Of a stretch of 64,000 bases of DNA, positions 37,801 to 48,795 are shown piece by piece. Below the pieces are notes generated by a model that was not told where the DNA came from, did not search any database, and saw only the letters and a list, made by a program, of their open reading frames with translations. The first letter of the stretch is position 1, and each line of letters starts with the position of its first letter. The stretch is from the NCBI GenBank assembly GCA_965644295.1, contig CBFFRP010000041.1, positions 288,854-352,853 on the forward strand, written 5' to 3'. Source of the DNA: Paraphysomonas bandaiensis (Eukaryota; Chrysophyceae). Position numbers and translations under genes: made by a program.

Positions 37801-38054
37801 AGTTCACTGAAAAACTACGTCACAAGGATCTCGCATTGAAATTGTTTGACCAGGCTAGCGTGTCGAGTGTATGCATGTCTTCCGAAAGTGTGGGGTCTTA
37901 TATTGAGGTACACGGAGAGTCTGAGGACCAGCGAACAAGTTCTTGGATAAACCGAGCCGAGAGAACGTTTCTGCTTGTGCAAAAGGTACTTGAGACCATG
38001 GGGGAGGTGCCTGATAATCTCATACCTCCTGATGCTTTTGAGGAGAGCTATTAG
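28806..38054 (+). CDS. Very large USP-family deubiquitinase, USP9X/USP24/USP34-like (2,950 aa, 9 exons)
   Basis: Exons: 28806-28926, 28974-29032, 29079-29255, 29299-29370, 29423-32353, 32406-32474, 32532-34879, 34931-35125, 35174-38054; total 2,951 codons in one frame. About 1,200 helical, armadillo-like residues precede a ubiquitin-like module (about 1250-1330, starting TLTVRVQSEEN). The peptidase begins near 1975: Cys box GLMNMGCTCYMNSLLQ (catalytic Cys about 1987, split across exons 8-9), QQDAQEF, and the His box SGHYFSYVRE (His about 2250). After that come about 600 helical residues. This layout (scaffold, UBL, USP core, scaffold) is that of USP9X/USP24/USP34, which remove ubiquitin from many substrates. 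All catalytic boxes are intact. The upstream ATG at 28806 follows an in-frame stop; an alternative ATG is at 28845. Confidence 0.9.
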
Positions 38055-38456
38055 GTATATGGTGCTACTAAATTGAATGATGATCGGTCAATCGTTGCCC
38101 CCACCCCCACCTGCCTGTGGCCGACGAGACCATGACGGATTCCTCAAATGAAGAAGAGTAGTATATGATTATATGAAGGCGAATTATTGCATTCCATTTA
38201 GATGTGAAGAGGTGTACTAGTATTGTATAGGCTGCAGAAAGCATGTATATGTATAGAAGATCATCTGGTCTTCTTAGGGCTTAGGTTCCATTGAACACCT
38301 ATCGATTTATTTTAGAGTGAGTTACGTTTATCAAAGTAAATGTCGTATCGTAAATGACGTAGCAACCATAACATGTAAAAATATAAAATGGTCACAGAGT
38401 TTTGCTTCTACTGAGCACTATATTCCTGCTTCAATATCCGCCACCATATGTCTGTC

Positions 38457-38600
38457 CCAAGGGATGGTTGCACCAAGGTGCTTGCAGCAATGCACAAGCA
38501 GTCCCGAGACAACTCAGTTTTTAGCAACTTTGATACCACTAGTCTAAAGTCGTAGATAGCTAAAAACAAAGTAGTTCTCTCATGTAATAATCAGATCTTT
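38457..38600. repeat. Dispersed repeat copy 1
   Basis: Nearly the same sequence recurs at 38945-39087: the first 55 bases (GGGATGGTTGCACCAAGGTG onward to GTCCCGAGACAACT) are identical, the remainder about 75-80% by eye, ending TTCTCTCATGTAATAATCAG. Confidence 0.85.
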
Positions 38601-38944
38601 TATATATATGTCTGTCCCGATTGACGTAAAAACGATGATAAATAAGCAGCCTCTCTATCCCCCAATCGATTTCTTATGTGATAATTAGATATTATTTGCT
38701 TTATATTTTATATATTATTAATAAATGCTTTAAGTATGAACAGTGAACAGTTGTAGCCAAAGTGCCTGTAGTGAATATCTTATTATTAGCGATAGGGGTT
38801 TGAGCGTTTGAGGGTCAGAACATTTCTAACTAGTGATTGACTCTGATATCCTATTATTCAACGCTACGAAAGCTGCGTGTGCGTCACCGCACACCAAGGT
38901 ACAACCACTTTTGCTCTATTACTATTATATGGTAGATGTTGCTT

Positions 38945-39087
38945 CCAAGGGATGGTTGCACCAAGGTGCTTGCAGCAATGCACAAGCAGTCCCGAGACAA
39001 CTGAGCATTTCGTAATCTGTGTTACCACTAGTCTAGAGTAATAGATAGATAAATGCAATAAGTTCTCTCATGTAATAATCAGATCTT
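38945..39087. repeat. Dispersed repeat copy 2
   Basis: Direct repeat of 38457-38600, 488 bp downstream and in the same orientation. It is immediately preceded by the ACGCTACGAAAGCTGC-type segment that is also found at 43.4 kb. Confidence 0.85.
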
Positions 39088-39167
39088 CATATATAGATGT
39101 TGCTTAGTGCATCTAGCTACTAAATTGGTGCTGATTCTCAAATGCCTATTGCTAATAAACAGACATT

Positions 39168-39370
39168 CAATACTCAAAGTAAACGCAGTGAGCAAGCAGA
39201 ATGCTGATATACCTGACATCTGCTGACTTCAGGATTATTGAGTCCTTAAGAAGGTGAACAGCCCGGATGCTTGACTTCAGCAGGCAGCCCAATACCCCGG
39301 ATGCCCTTGAGATGGACCCATTCCCAGATGCCTGTATATTCGTCAAGGTCCAAAGATTCCTACATAGCTA
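39168..39370. repeat. Dispersed repeat family, copy at 39 kb
   Basis: Shares ACGCAGTGAGCAAG, GATATACCTGACATCTGCTG, TTGACTTCAGCAGGCAGCC and AAGTGACACTTAT blocks, in order, with 51166-51370, and the latter half with 43487-43628. Similar sized copies with diverged sequence indicate an old non-coding family. Confidence 0.8.
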
Positions 39371-39582
39371 AGTGACACTTATATTAGTGGTGTTCTGGGG
39401 GATACGAACCCGAAATATTTTTCGGGAAACTTACACGAGATGCATATTCATAGCCAAATGCTTGTGTGGTACAAGGTCTAAGGGACACAAATATCGTTAT
39501 CGTTTTACCTGCTTACTATATACGCATCTCGTGTTAGATCTTACAAGAACCCACAACATATTCTTAATGTTCTCATTCATCG

Positions 39583-39688
39583 AGCTTGTTGTGTTTATAT
39601 TAAGCTTCATTATCATCACCATCACCTTCTATGATAGCTTGTTGTGTTTATATTAAGCTTCATTATCATCACCATCACCTTCTATGAT
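39583..39688. repeat. 53-bp tandem duplication
   Basis: The unit at 39583-39635 (AGCTTGTTGTGTTTATATTA onward) is repeated exactly at 39636-39688. Exact identity suggests a recent slippage or duplication event. Confidence 0.9.
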
Positions 39689-40042
39689 AATATGTACTCT
39701 CCGTTCACCCTCTGGAGACTGAAGCCTTCTTTCCAGCTCCTCAAACTTGAGTGATTGTTGGAAATGCGTCCTAAGTGTAACTACGTTTTCCTCTTCGAAG
39801 TTATCCATCGTGATAACTGTCCCTAATTATACACCATGAATAGTAATGAGAGTATACTGTCCGATTTTTTACAAGCAAACATTTTCAATGACCTATTAAC
39901 CTCACCGCCGATCACAACACCACGAAGCCCATTCTTAATTTTAATTTTTAGGCTGGGCCCATTCTTAAACAATACACATGAAACTATCTCTTATCTTTAT
40001 TGTGATAGCAGCTATAGTATCTCACGAAAGAAAGAGTTAGTA

Positions 40043-40092
40043 TCTCGCCTTAAAAGTATGAGCAGTTGGTGTAATATACTTTTAAGGCGAGA
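40043..40092. repeat. Perfect 17-bp inverted repeat
   Basis: TCTCGCCTTAAAAGTAT (40043-40059) is the reverse complement of 40076-40092 with a 16-nt loop. Imperfect TTAGGCTGGGCC / GACCCGGCCTAA ends at 39948 and 40091-40102 hint that it may sit inside a small MITE. Confidence 0.7.
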
Positions 40093-41114
40093 CCCGGCCT
40101 AACATCATACCCTGGCGGGGAATATTCGTCCCCTCCTTTATATTTTTCGAGTCAAGATGCACAGCTCATATCACCCGGATGAGTTTCCGCGGAGGGTATG
40201 AGTGGCTCCGAACAACTACCTCCAGAATTTAATGCGTCGCCAGCACGTTTCAGCGGCACTGTCGCAACAGCACTACAGAGAGACACACCTTCTTAGTCAC
40301 CGACCTGACCGTTACGACGATTCATCAGGAACAAAAACCTGAGCCACATTTCACTTATATATACAGATCCGCTGCTATTCTGTGGTCCGCTGGGTCTGTC
40401 ACTGTGAGAGCACTGGCTGCGGTTGACGCCATACAGGTGAGAACGTGTGATACGAGCAGACGCATAGATAAATGCTCAGCAGCACCAGTTCAGTGGACTG
40501 ACGACCACCGGCTCTATACATTAATAGCATAACATCTTGCTCGTATCTCACTCATCAGTCAGTCGACTCCTCATTGATGCTCTACAGCGGCCACGGGCAT
40601 ACAACACCATACAGTGATTTTAATATAAATACTGCCACTTTTATGCTAAAAACCTACAGTCCTTATCGCGAGGACCCTTATCGCGAGTGCGCACAGAAAA
40701 CCAGAAAACCCCTTTTTTTAACACACGCCAAAATCCTTACCATAAACTTTGTCTAGGAATTCCTACGACTGCTGCGAAGTACTGTTTCGTAGTAATGAAA
40801 CCATGCCTTAAAAAATACCGATTTTTATGGTCATTACGAATATCAGTTGTAGGGAAGGGTACTACATCCCCCATATGGTCTGACGTTGAAGAAAGCTGAC
40901 GGTCGGTACGCACGCATATCTGTGCGTGACGTTGGTGGAGTCTGTATACACTGGCAGGTATACACTGGTAGGTATCCACTCCAACACTGTCGTCGTATGT
41001 GGGACTGCACTTCATAGATAGGCATCTACTCACAACTACTAGCCAGAACACAGCCGCTTTCTATTGTTATGGAGAGATAATTACTGATAGTGTGTTTGCT
41101 GCCAGTCTTTAATC

Positions 41115-42168
41115 ATGGGCTGCTCGAATTCTAAGAGCGACACCGTAGTGAAGGAGTGGTCCGCTGGGAGCAAAACATCACCCCAGAAGCCTACACACAT
41201 AAATGGGAAGCGGCCGTTAGGTCTAAGTGTCGCTAGCAGTCCTAAAACAGAGCTGAATGATATTCACGTTAACATCCCTGATCCCTTCAGATCGCACTAT
41301 AAGGTCACTGATGTTATGTTCGAAAAGGGTCGCAGGAAGCTCTGTCGTGGAGTGAACCGAACTCGTCATGATGTTGTTATCGAATTTACTAATCTCAAAG
41401 CATATGAAGCAGAAGGTTACACTGAGATTGATTTCTTTAATAGATTAGATATTCTTCGTGAGCTTGACCACGTGTGTACGCCGAGAGTACTCGACTTCTT
41501 CGACGGGTCTGATGTTAATAAGATTGTTTTTGAGTACGCCCCAGGCAAGGATTTGAGGCACCTGTTAAAAGCTAAAGGCCCTCTTGCACCCAAAGTAGGA
41601 GATTGCTCTTTTTGTATTCATTTAACGTTCATGTGTAGGCAGTGAAACCTGTTGCGTTGGCGCTGATTTCAGTCCTTCAATACCTCCACAAGAATAACAT
41701 CATTCACCGCAACTTATCAGCCTCCAATATTATTATGTCATCGTTTAGCTCATTCTCTAACGAAAATCAGATGAAAGTGGTGGGGTTTACCCGTCCAGCC
41801 CGCGCACCCCGAGTAGGAGATAATATTGATGGACTGTCTCCGCTGCCACCTGTGGAGCAGAAGTACATAGATTCCTCCAGCGCCCCAGAGCTCTGTATGG
41901 CAGGTCACGGACCGGCAGTAGACCTCTATTCTTTAGGAGCTGTCCTCTACGAAGCAGTGACTGGAACTCTTCCAGATTCTGGTGATTTTACTTTCGGGCT
42001 GGAGTGGTGCGCAGAGGAATTGGTCACCTACGGAGTTAAGGTCAGATGTATATTCATGAGTTAGATATCGTTCTTAACTCCTCACAGGAATTGGTTTCTG
42101 GACTGCTTTCCAAAGACCCACTGCAAAGACCAAACCTCAAGGTGGCCAAGAGATATTTTTACTCTTAG
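41115..42168 (+). CDS. Probable N-myristoylated pseudokinase (320 aa, 3 exons)
   Basis: Exons 41115-41594, 41639-42040 and 42088-42168, all phase 0. The N-terminus MGCSNSKS matches a myristoylation signal (Gly2, Ser6) with Cys3 for palmitoylation, so the protein should sit on membranes. Residues about 60-318 follow the protein-kinase fold to the end: RPNLKVAKRYF closes the C-lobe, SAPE and DLYSLG are present. But the catalytic elements are gone: no glycine loop, VVIEF instead of the VAIK lysine, HRN in place of HRD (Asn about 185), and GFT in place of DFG (about 209). It is therefore a pseudokinase by sequence and likely acts as a scaffold or allosteric partner. The substitutions are spread through an intact reading frame with good splice sites, so this is not a dying gene. 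Confidence 0.85.
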
Positions 42169-42489
42169 CAAGTGGTGACTTACGTGGCATAGCTTATAAT
42201 TTTATCGCTCTCGAGAATATTGTCCGTATCTCAGGGTAGTGTTGGTGTGGAAGTTAGTGTTGTTGACTGGTTAGCTGCGTACGCGACACTGTCTATGAAA
42301 ACCAGTATGCAACGTTTTTTGTGTAAAATGCCAGGTCGAAAGATTAGTCGCTTAACAGATATATCCCCGAATAGTTGACTAATCGATTTATTGAACTCAT
42401 TTTACGATTAGAAGCTTGATAGTAAATAATTACGTTATTATTACATTATCATTCTTCCGCATACCAGACCTATGTGTCGATATCTAATC
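42169..42489. other. Short spacer, no gene seen
   Basis: AT-rich 3' flank of the pseudokinase gene, running up to the target-site duplication ATCTAATC (42482-42489) of the hAT element. Confidence 0.5.
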
Positions 42490-43235
42490 CAGGGCCTGGT
42501 AACCGCTAATGGTAATGGCCATTAATGGCAATGCCATTATAATTGCCGGGACTGCATTACCATTAATGACATGTACTATAAATATAATAGTATCTCCTCT
42601 AAACTCCGAAGAAAGCCCGCCAGTTATTTGATATACTGCTACATGAATTTCTAGAGCTGCATCGATACCTTTCCCTTAATGAAAGAATTGTTGCCAGTGC
42701 AAATTTCTAGAAGACAGTGGCTAAAATTCAAGAGAATGATGAAAGAGAGTTGACAGGCAATGAGAGAAGAGTAGTTAGACACCTGCAAGGAACTGATTTT
42801 GCACAGCGCGTTCTGGACAGCGCCAAGGTAACCAACAAGAGAGCTCGACTTGGTACCTATGAGTTGAACTACCGCTGTTTGCTTCAAATTGAAGCACAAT
42901 CTAATGCTGTTGAGAGGCCCTTTAGTCGTGCAAAGTTGACTATGACACCTGAGCGTAGAAACATAAATCTATATCGTCTAGAATCTATATTCCTATACGA
43001 GCCAATTACATGTTGTGGGATGCTTATACCCTCCACGAATTCCTGCAAGAAAATCATGATGAGCCAGTGGAGAGCTATAAGTCTACTATTTATTTAAAAA
43101 TTAGTAATTAAGGGAGCACCATACTATCTATTATGAGCAGTATTATCTACTTTTAAGTTAGTAGGTATTAATGGCCATTATAATTGCCGGGAACTGAACT
43201 ATCATTATTGGCCCATTAATGGTTACCAGGCCCTG
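42490..43235. mobile_element. Non-autonomous hAT transposon (746 bp)
   Basis: The termini are inverted repeats CAGGGCCTGGTAACC at 42490 and GGTTACCAGGCCCTG ending 43235. Subterminal ATTAATGG/CCATTA blocks extend the similarity. The element is flanked by an exact 8-bp duplication ATCTAATC (42482-42489 and 43236-43243), diagnostic of the hAT superfamily. Inside, 42717-43097 (+) retains a piece ending SNAVERPFSRAKLTMTPERRN, which fits the hAT C-terminal dimerisation motif (S-ER-FS-A-R-R). The catalytic core is absent, so it must have been moved by a transposase from elsewhere. Intact TIRs and TSD mean the insertion itself is preserved. Confidence 0.92.
42717..43097 (+). pseudogene. hAT transposase C-terminal remnant
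   Basis: An open frame within the 746-bp hAT element. Residues about 85-110 contain ERPFSRA followed by ERRNINLYRLE, similar to the hAT dimerisation domain; the upstream DDE catalytic domain and zinc finger are missing. It is a fragment, not a working transposase. Confidence 0.7.
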
Positions 43236-43316
43236 ATCTAATCTAAGCAGTGCTGGATAATCGTGCAGTGGTAATAAGTCACGTAGATGCGAAAGGCAGA
43301 ACCACGTAGCAGTATA

Positions 43317-43628
43317 TTGAATGTCTTATTATTAGCAATAAGCGTTAAAAACCTGCACCAACTTTTAGTACCTAGATGAATGCTCTACCCATAACTAATC
43401 AGTACACACTTTTTATATCCTACTATTTAACGCTACAGAAGCTGCTTGTGCGTTGCCGCAAGCACCAAGGTGCGACCACTTCCGCGCTGAGTTCGTAAGG
43501 TGAACATCCCGATGCTTGACTTCAGCAGGCAGTCCAATACCCCGGTTACCCTTCAGGTGGGCCCTGTCCCGGATGCCTGTTTACTCGTCAGGGCCCAACG
43601 ACGTCTACACAAGTGACACTTATTAGCA
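43317..43628. repeat. Dispersed repeat family, copy at 43.4 kb
   Basis: Starts TATTGAATGTCTTATTATTAGC, carries the CTGCTTGTGCGTTGCCGC and GCACCAAGGTGC blocks, and ends with the shared TTGACTTCAGCAGGCAG and AAGTGACACTTATTA blocks. It links the 38.9-kb and 39.2-kb pieces into one longer unit. Confidence 0.75.
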
Positions 43629-43881
43629 CAAGTGCAAAATAGAAGAAAGCAGTTTCTACTTCAAATCAGTAGTCGTGTCACAGTATTGGATGCGTAACAA
43701 TAATATGAATCACGACTCACCTCCCACACCCTGTGCATGGAATAGTAAGAAAAAATGTTCCAGATTTTCCCAACTATTGCAGATTATACTTCTGTCTTAA
43801 AGGCGCAGAGTATTTTTGTTTGCATGCATGATGGATGTGAAACTTCAAAGGTTTGCTTTCTCAGCAAATTATTTAGTCTTT

Positions 43882-43982
43882 TGAATTTACTTATAAAATA
43901 TAGAATACGACATTAGGGTTTGGGATGAATGATAGCAAGCAGGTAGTGGAGAGTGCTTTTAAAATGCCTTGTTATGTACAAA
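43882..43982. repeat. 100-bp direct repeat, left copy
   Basis: TGAATTTACTTATAAAATA, GGTTTGGGATGAATGATAGC and GAGAGTGCTTTTAAAATG recur in the same order at 44291-44384, about 410 bp downstream, with a few mismatches. Confidence 0.85.
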
Positions 43983-44290
43983 CTACATATGAATGGTAGT
44001 TATGTCGGTGTTATGACCTCGCGTGAATATCGAAGTTTATTTTAACTGACTGTGATGTCTATCTGCTATCTGAAGTACGGAGTGTAGTAGTCGAGTACGG
44101 CAACAGTAGTTCTACGTGGAAAACTTGTTCCCACATACTGTACATATATATTGTACACGTATAATACAATATAACGAGCCGTTAGTATGTACATATTGAA
44201 TTTCATCCTAACTATACTTAAATAATTTGTCTGAGCATTGCGGTTAAAGCTTACAATATTATTAGTAGTCATTCATGCATAAGTAAGTGT

Positions 44291-44384
44291 TGAATTTACT
44301 TATAAAATACGATGTTTAGGTTTGGGATGAATGATAGCAAGCTGGTAGTAGAGAGTGCTTTTAAAATGTCTTGTTGTGCACAAA
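44291..44384. repeat. 100-bp direct repeat, right copy
   Basis: Second copy of 43882-43982, same orientation. The intervening 300 bp is unrelated, so this is either a local duplication or two ends of an unclassified insertion. Confidence 0.85.
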
Positions 44385-45593
44385 TGAATTGCTGTTAATG
44401 TTCAATATATCAATATATGTAACGTAACTCTGCATTCCCTGAAGTATTAGTAACACCTGAAGTTTTTCTACTCTTATCTTTCCAGTGATAACATATATAT
44501 ATACTTGTGGCGAAATGATGAAGTACAATGCTCAAGTACTAGCTGCATTAAAAATACAGAGAGTGAAAATGAATTATGTGTAGCAAAATAGAGCGTTTGA
44601 TACTCAACATGGTGAACCTCATACACTCCGCTCGTGTCATAAGGTAGGTCAATAAACCCATAGACACCTATAAATTAAGATCCCTGTTAAAGTGAATTGG
44701 GTGTCGAAACTAGACATGGAATAAACTAACCCACGAGTAGAACATTCCCATTCGAATACTGATCAACTAATCATCGGAAGAAGGGTGTAAAACTATAAAG
44801 ATATAAGAGTTATTGTTCTGCTATTTACACGACGTCAGTCTGTTCTTGCTGGATATACTTCATATCGACATGGAGCGCGATACAAGAAAATGCTGCAAAG
44901 AATCCCCCTGAGGGTAGCGGCAGTGTCTCATGAAACACAGAAGCTCACATCAAGTGAGCATTGCCCTTATTGAATGATTCATTTTATTGATCTTTGTGAC
45001 ATATGCATAGAAGCTCGAGTACCCCGTCAGAGTAAGTCTGCATCTGTGTTAATAAGACTGCAGTTGAGCTGAAGTCAGCCGTCAAGATGCATATAGCAGC
45101 ACAGGTACTGGCAGTTCTGTATATATACACATATCCTTCCAATACGGTATAAGACTGGTATTCTGCTGCTGCAATACCATATGGAATACGCGCAAAAATG
45201 TGGAAAATTATTGTGTCAATATTTGAAAACCGGCAAAAAACAGCTCTAGTCTACGTACTTAAATATACTGTCCTCTGCACTGTGTTGGACCTCTCGTCAA
45301 TCATAGCAATAGTTATGTACACAGATAGGGACCAGTTTAGTTAACTCTGGTGGGTAACACTGACGGTTAATTCACTGCAGTTTTATATAATTGATCGCAT
45401 GACATTGAATTGAGTCAAGTTAAGGTGGTGAGGAGTATGTGCTCGAAGTAAACACTCAGAACATATAAACACACAGGTAGATTTGCACTCATACAGGACA
45501 CTGCTATCTTATCCCCACGACTATATGAGTTACAGTATCTCAGTGATTTTATATTATGTCATTAGGTTTTATATTCCCTTCTCAGATAATCAT

Positions 45594-46580
45594 ATGGAGA
45601 CTGCAACCTCTTTCCCTGACTCTGAGAACAACGACGCCCTAAAGTCGCTGCTCGCTGTGTTGAAACCAAATGCCGATACATGTGATATGTCTTCCGCTAA
45701 GCTAATGGGTCATTCAAGCGAGGTTGGAAAGTTAGGTGGGCGAATGGCGGATTCATGTTCTTTAGATGAACTGAAGGGATTCTTTCATCTTCCGCTGAAC
45801 GAGGCTGCGAAAACGCTGGGAATATGTACAACTTTGCTTAAGAAAGTCTGCCGCAAACATAACATTCGAAGATGGCCATACCGTCAAATTCAGAGCATTA
45901 TATCAAGTATTCAATCTGCTGAGGCTGCCAGTAGGAGAGAAGATCTTGATGAGGCCACCAAAGAAAAGTATATGGAGCACATATCTACACTTCAGAACAA
46001 CTTAAACCTTGTTATCAATGATCCTAATACACCAGGTGTGTCCATAATACTGATTACAAGTTGGTACCGACCTATATTTGCAGTGGTGGGCGTAACATGC
46101 ATGCCGGGTGGAGTACTGGCAGATGAGGACCTGGAAGATCTCGTCGAAGGACTCGCCGCCAGTGGAAGTAACAGTACCCAGGGACGGCCAACTCGGAGAC
46201 GCAAGCGGCGGGCCCCTACTCATGGGTCCTTAAAATCTTTTGGAAAAAGTATGCATACAGACAGTGACAGTGCGGGCATTTCTTCCCGACCCTCGTCACG
46301 GGATTGCGACAAAGCATGCAGCGGTGTGGCCGTCGGTGACACGGTGGTGAAGTGCGAATTGTCAGAGTATCGTCAGGGTGAGGGTACAGTGGGTGTAACA
46401 TATGTAGGACCGGTGACCCTTGCTCCACTGCGCCGCAGACGAATGGGTCTATCGTCTACAAAGAAAACCATATCGCTACTTGAGCCAGACATATGCGGGC
46501 ACTCAGTAACTGAGTTTCTCCCTGTGTCTGTGATACGGCTCAGTCCTACTCACGTCACGGACTCGGTGGAGCGAAGCTGA
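45594..46580 (+). CDS. RWP-RK domain transcription factor (312 aa)
   Basis: CDS 45594-46035 and 46084-46580 after removing a probable 48-nt intron (GTGTGT-TTGCAG) that is a multiple of three and contains no stop, so retention would only add 16 residues. Residues about 58-105 form the RWP-RK domain: FFHLPLNEAAKTLGICTTLL, KKVCRKHNI and RRWPYRQ. The signature RWP-x-RK is here RWPYRQ, with Gln for the last Lys. RWP-RK proteins bind DNA and control nitrogen responses and gamete or egg programmes in plants and algae (family knowledge). No PB1 or GAF domain is present, so it is RKD-like in size. The C-terminal half is Arg/Ser rich (RPTRRRKRRAP), probably nuclear. Start chosen at the first ATG downstream of an acceptor-like CTTCTCAG. 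Confidence 0.8.
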   Translation: METATSFPDSENNDALKSLLAVLKPNADTCDMSSAKLMGHSSEVGKLGGRMADSCSLDELKGFFHLPLNEAAKTLGICTTLLKKVCRKHNIRRWPYRQIQSIISSIQSAEAASRREDLDEATKEKYMEHISTLQNNLNLVINDPNTPGVSIILITSWYRPIFAVVGVTCMPGGVLADEDLEDLVEGLAASGSNSTQGRPTRRRKRRAPTHGSLKSFGKSMHTDSDSAGISSRPSSRDCDKACSGVAVGDTVVKCELSEYRQGEGTVGVTYVGPVTLAPLRRRRMGLSSTKKTISLLEPDICGHSVTEFLPVSVIRLSPTHVTDSVERS

Positions 46581-47966
46581 TTATTGAAATATTGTAGTTA
46601 CCAGCGTGACGAGGAGCATGGCTGGCATCATTTTTGTTTCTGTTGCAGTAGAAAGTATGCTATATGCTGCAGAGTTTTGTGCCATCACACGAGGCAAAAT
46701 TCATTTTGTCCTCTGGTTGTTGTGATATACATGGCAGTAGAATAGATATAGCACAGCCCTTTCACTATATTTCACTTTCCTTGTTTTTTTGTGGGACATA
46801 TACTCAAATGTGTCTAAAATAATATTTCTTGTACAACTCCACATGCGTAAGAGGTCATACTTCTTAAATATCTTCGCTAGTGGGTTAAGAGTGTTATATA
46901 TTTCGATTACTTAAATGTAGTAAACGGCACTCTGCAATGACTATTTACTTTTAAACTTCATATCTAACTATGAATACAGTAAATTTTAAACGTATAGAAT
47001 AATACTAATGCCGTGTCTCCACAGAGTTGTAGCACATGTTCGTGGGAATTGAGTGTGACAGATATGTACTGTGGTTTTATTGTAGAGCTGTATTTGTTGT
47101 GTAAACAAATAAAAATCTTATATGACGATTATTTTCTCCATAAATCTCCTTAAATATTTCCACTGCTGTTATAGTATTCAGTAAAGTTATATTATTGTTT
47201 CTTGTAGCACAGAAAATAGTCAATTAATGATTAAAAGTTTGTTGTCCTTACACAATCTGCTTATTCTATCACAAACTCATTCTATCACGAATAGTTTATG
47301 TCTCCAGTATATACATGCATGAGCCACCTAACTAAATTATGCAGAGTCTAACACATATGTCCTGCTGTTAGATCAACTACGTTCATTTGGATCGAGTATA
47401 ATTTACACGCAGAATATATATGCAATGAAGGAGTTGCAACCGGAGTGTATAGTTCTCAGTTACTATTTGCCATGTTAAATTCATAGGCTTCAAAACTCAC
47501 ACTAGATTATGCGGATTATGCTGTAGTACCTGCCTACAATACACGTTACAGATAAAGTCACAGCCATAGTGCGCATACGGGGGCTGTTTCAAACGAATGC
47601 ATATCGAGATGGTGATGTAGTTGCACTGCTACACACTGCTGTATCATGCACATGAGACAGTGAATGCATCAGGAGCTCATCTCTGCGGGCGGATATTTTT
47701 GGAGGACTTCATTGCCTGGTATTCAATTGTATTCACTGTATTTTCTATCATCCATATGGTTGAGGTTGATGTTGAGGTGAGTGGTGTTCTTTTTCATCAC
47801 AACTTCATTCTTTTTTTATTCTTTCAGTACGTGCAGCTCTCTGTGTACACATCTACATGTATGTGCATGCTGTCGGATCATGTCCACTGCACATGACTGT
47901 ATCTTCATATGAACATATGAGCAGCTTGTAATCCCTCATATATACCAACACAGAAATCATGATCTA
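46581..47966. other. Intergenic spacer, AT-rich
   Basis: The 3' flank of the RWP-RK gene and 5' flank of the FMN-reductase gene. Short open frames near 47621-47896 are low in complexity and lack motifs. Nothing else is supported. Confidence 0.5.
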
Positions 47967-48795
47967 ATGATAAATATCCTGGGCATACCGTCGTGCCTTC
48001 ACAGGGGTGCCAAGAGCGTGATGTTGATGGATATGATGCGGGGGGTGGCCAGCTCTCACTGTGAGCTTAACTGTCTGGACATCTCATCCCTGCCGCTATT
48101 TAATCCCGATAGGTTCATGTGGCCCAATCACTTGAATGAGGTGCGGGTGTGCCATATCTATGCCTGTGACTGTGCCTATACGTGTCCATGTGATCTCTGT
48201 ATCTGTCAGGTTGAGTCATTTCGAAGAGCAATACACAGTGCAGATGCACTAGTGTTTTCTGCTTCTGAATACCCTCAGGGATATGCGTACTCATTAACTG
48301 GACCACTGAAGAATGCACTGGATTGGGCTTCGATGGAGCCAAATGTTTTGGTGGGGAAGCCAGCAGCTTTCTTAGGTAAATATATTGACTATACCGATTA
48401 CCTTTGCTGAGTTATTACCAGGAGTGGACAGTTTGACAGAAGAAGGGATGAATTGCTATCACCTTCGTCAGCTTGCCATTATTTTGGGATTGGACTGTCT
48501 TGCCGAACCTCAGTTTTGCCTTGTGCACGATGAATACTACAATAAGACCACGGGACGTATCGACGAAGACAAGGTACCCCTAGTGTTAACGTTTATATAT
48601 AATGTATTAGATATTACTTAGGTGGACACGATCAAGCACGAACTGGGTAAAGTCTTAACAGCCCTAGTGCGAAGACATACTATGATTTCATCTCCTCGAG
48701 CGCGTCTGCTATGCCAAGAGTCTGAACATTTTCAACTGGTCAATCCAGAGGTACGAAAATGGCATGTCGACGACGGGTTCAGTTTTCAGTTTTGA
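47967..48795 (+). CDS. NADPH-dependent FMN reductase-like flavoprotein (221 aa, 4 exons)
   Basis: Exons 47967-48140, 48210-48375, 48422-48573 and 48622-48795; the phases close to 222 codons. The flavodoxin-like fold shows NILGIPSCLHRGAKSVMLMD (first strand and FMN phosphate loop), DISSLPLFNPD, then SADALVFSASEYPQGYAYSL and GPLKNALDWAS, the diagnostic FMN-binding signature of the ArsH/YieF/azoreductase family, followed by GKPAAFLG. These enzymes reduce FMN, quinones or chromate with NADPH as cytosolic detoxification. The C-terminus after residue 125 is longer and less conserved than in bacterial members. It was probably inherited as a eukaryotic gene, since it has four exons. Confidence 0.83.

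Larger units (their letters stand above)
38055..41114. other. Repeat-rich intergenic region
   Basis: No gene seen between the USP and pseudokinase genes. It is built largely of repeat pieces: a 145-bp direct repeat pair (38457 and 38945), a 200-bp unit shared with 43.5 and 51.2 kb, a 53-bp tandem duplication and a 17-bp-arm hairpin. A small mobile family probably accounts for most of it. Confidence 0.6.
43244..45593. other. Repeat-bearing spacer before the RWP-RK gene
   Basis: Contains a dispersed-repeat copy (43317-43628) and a 100-bp direct repeat (43882 and 44291). The rest is AT-rich. At 45550-45593 a TTTTATATTCCCTTCTCAG acceptor just before the RWP-RK ATG suggests a 5'-UTR intron. Confidence 0.5.

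Noticed and set aside
39948-40102. Possible 155-bp MITE with TTAGGCTGGGCC-type ends
   Set aside because: Ends match only 10 of 12 and no target duplication is visible; only the inner hairpin is reported.
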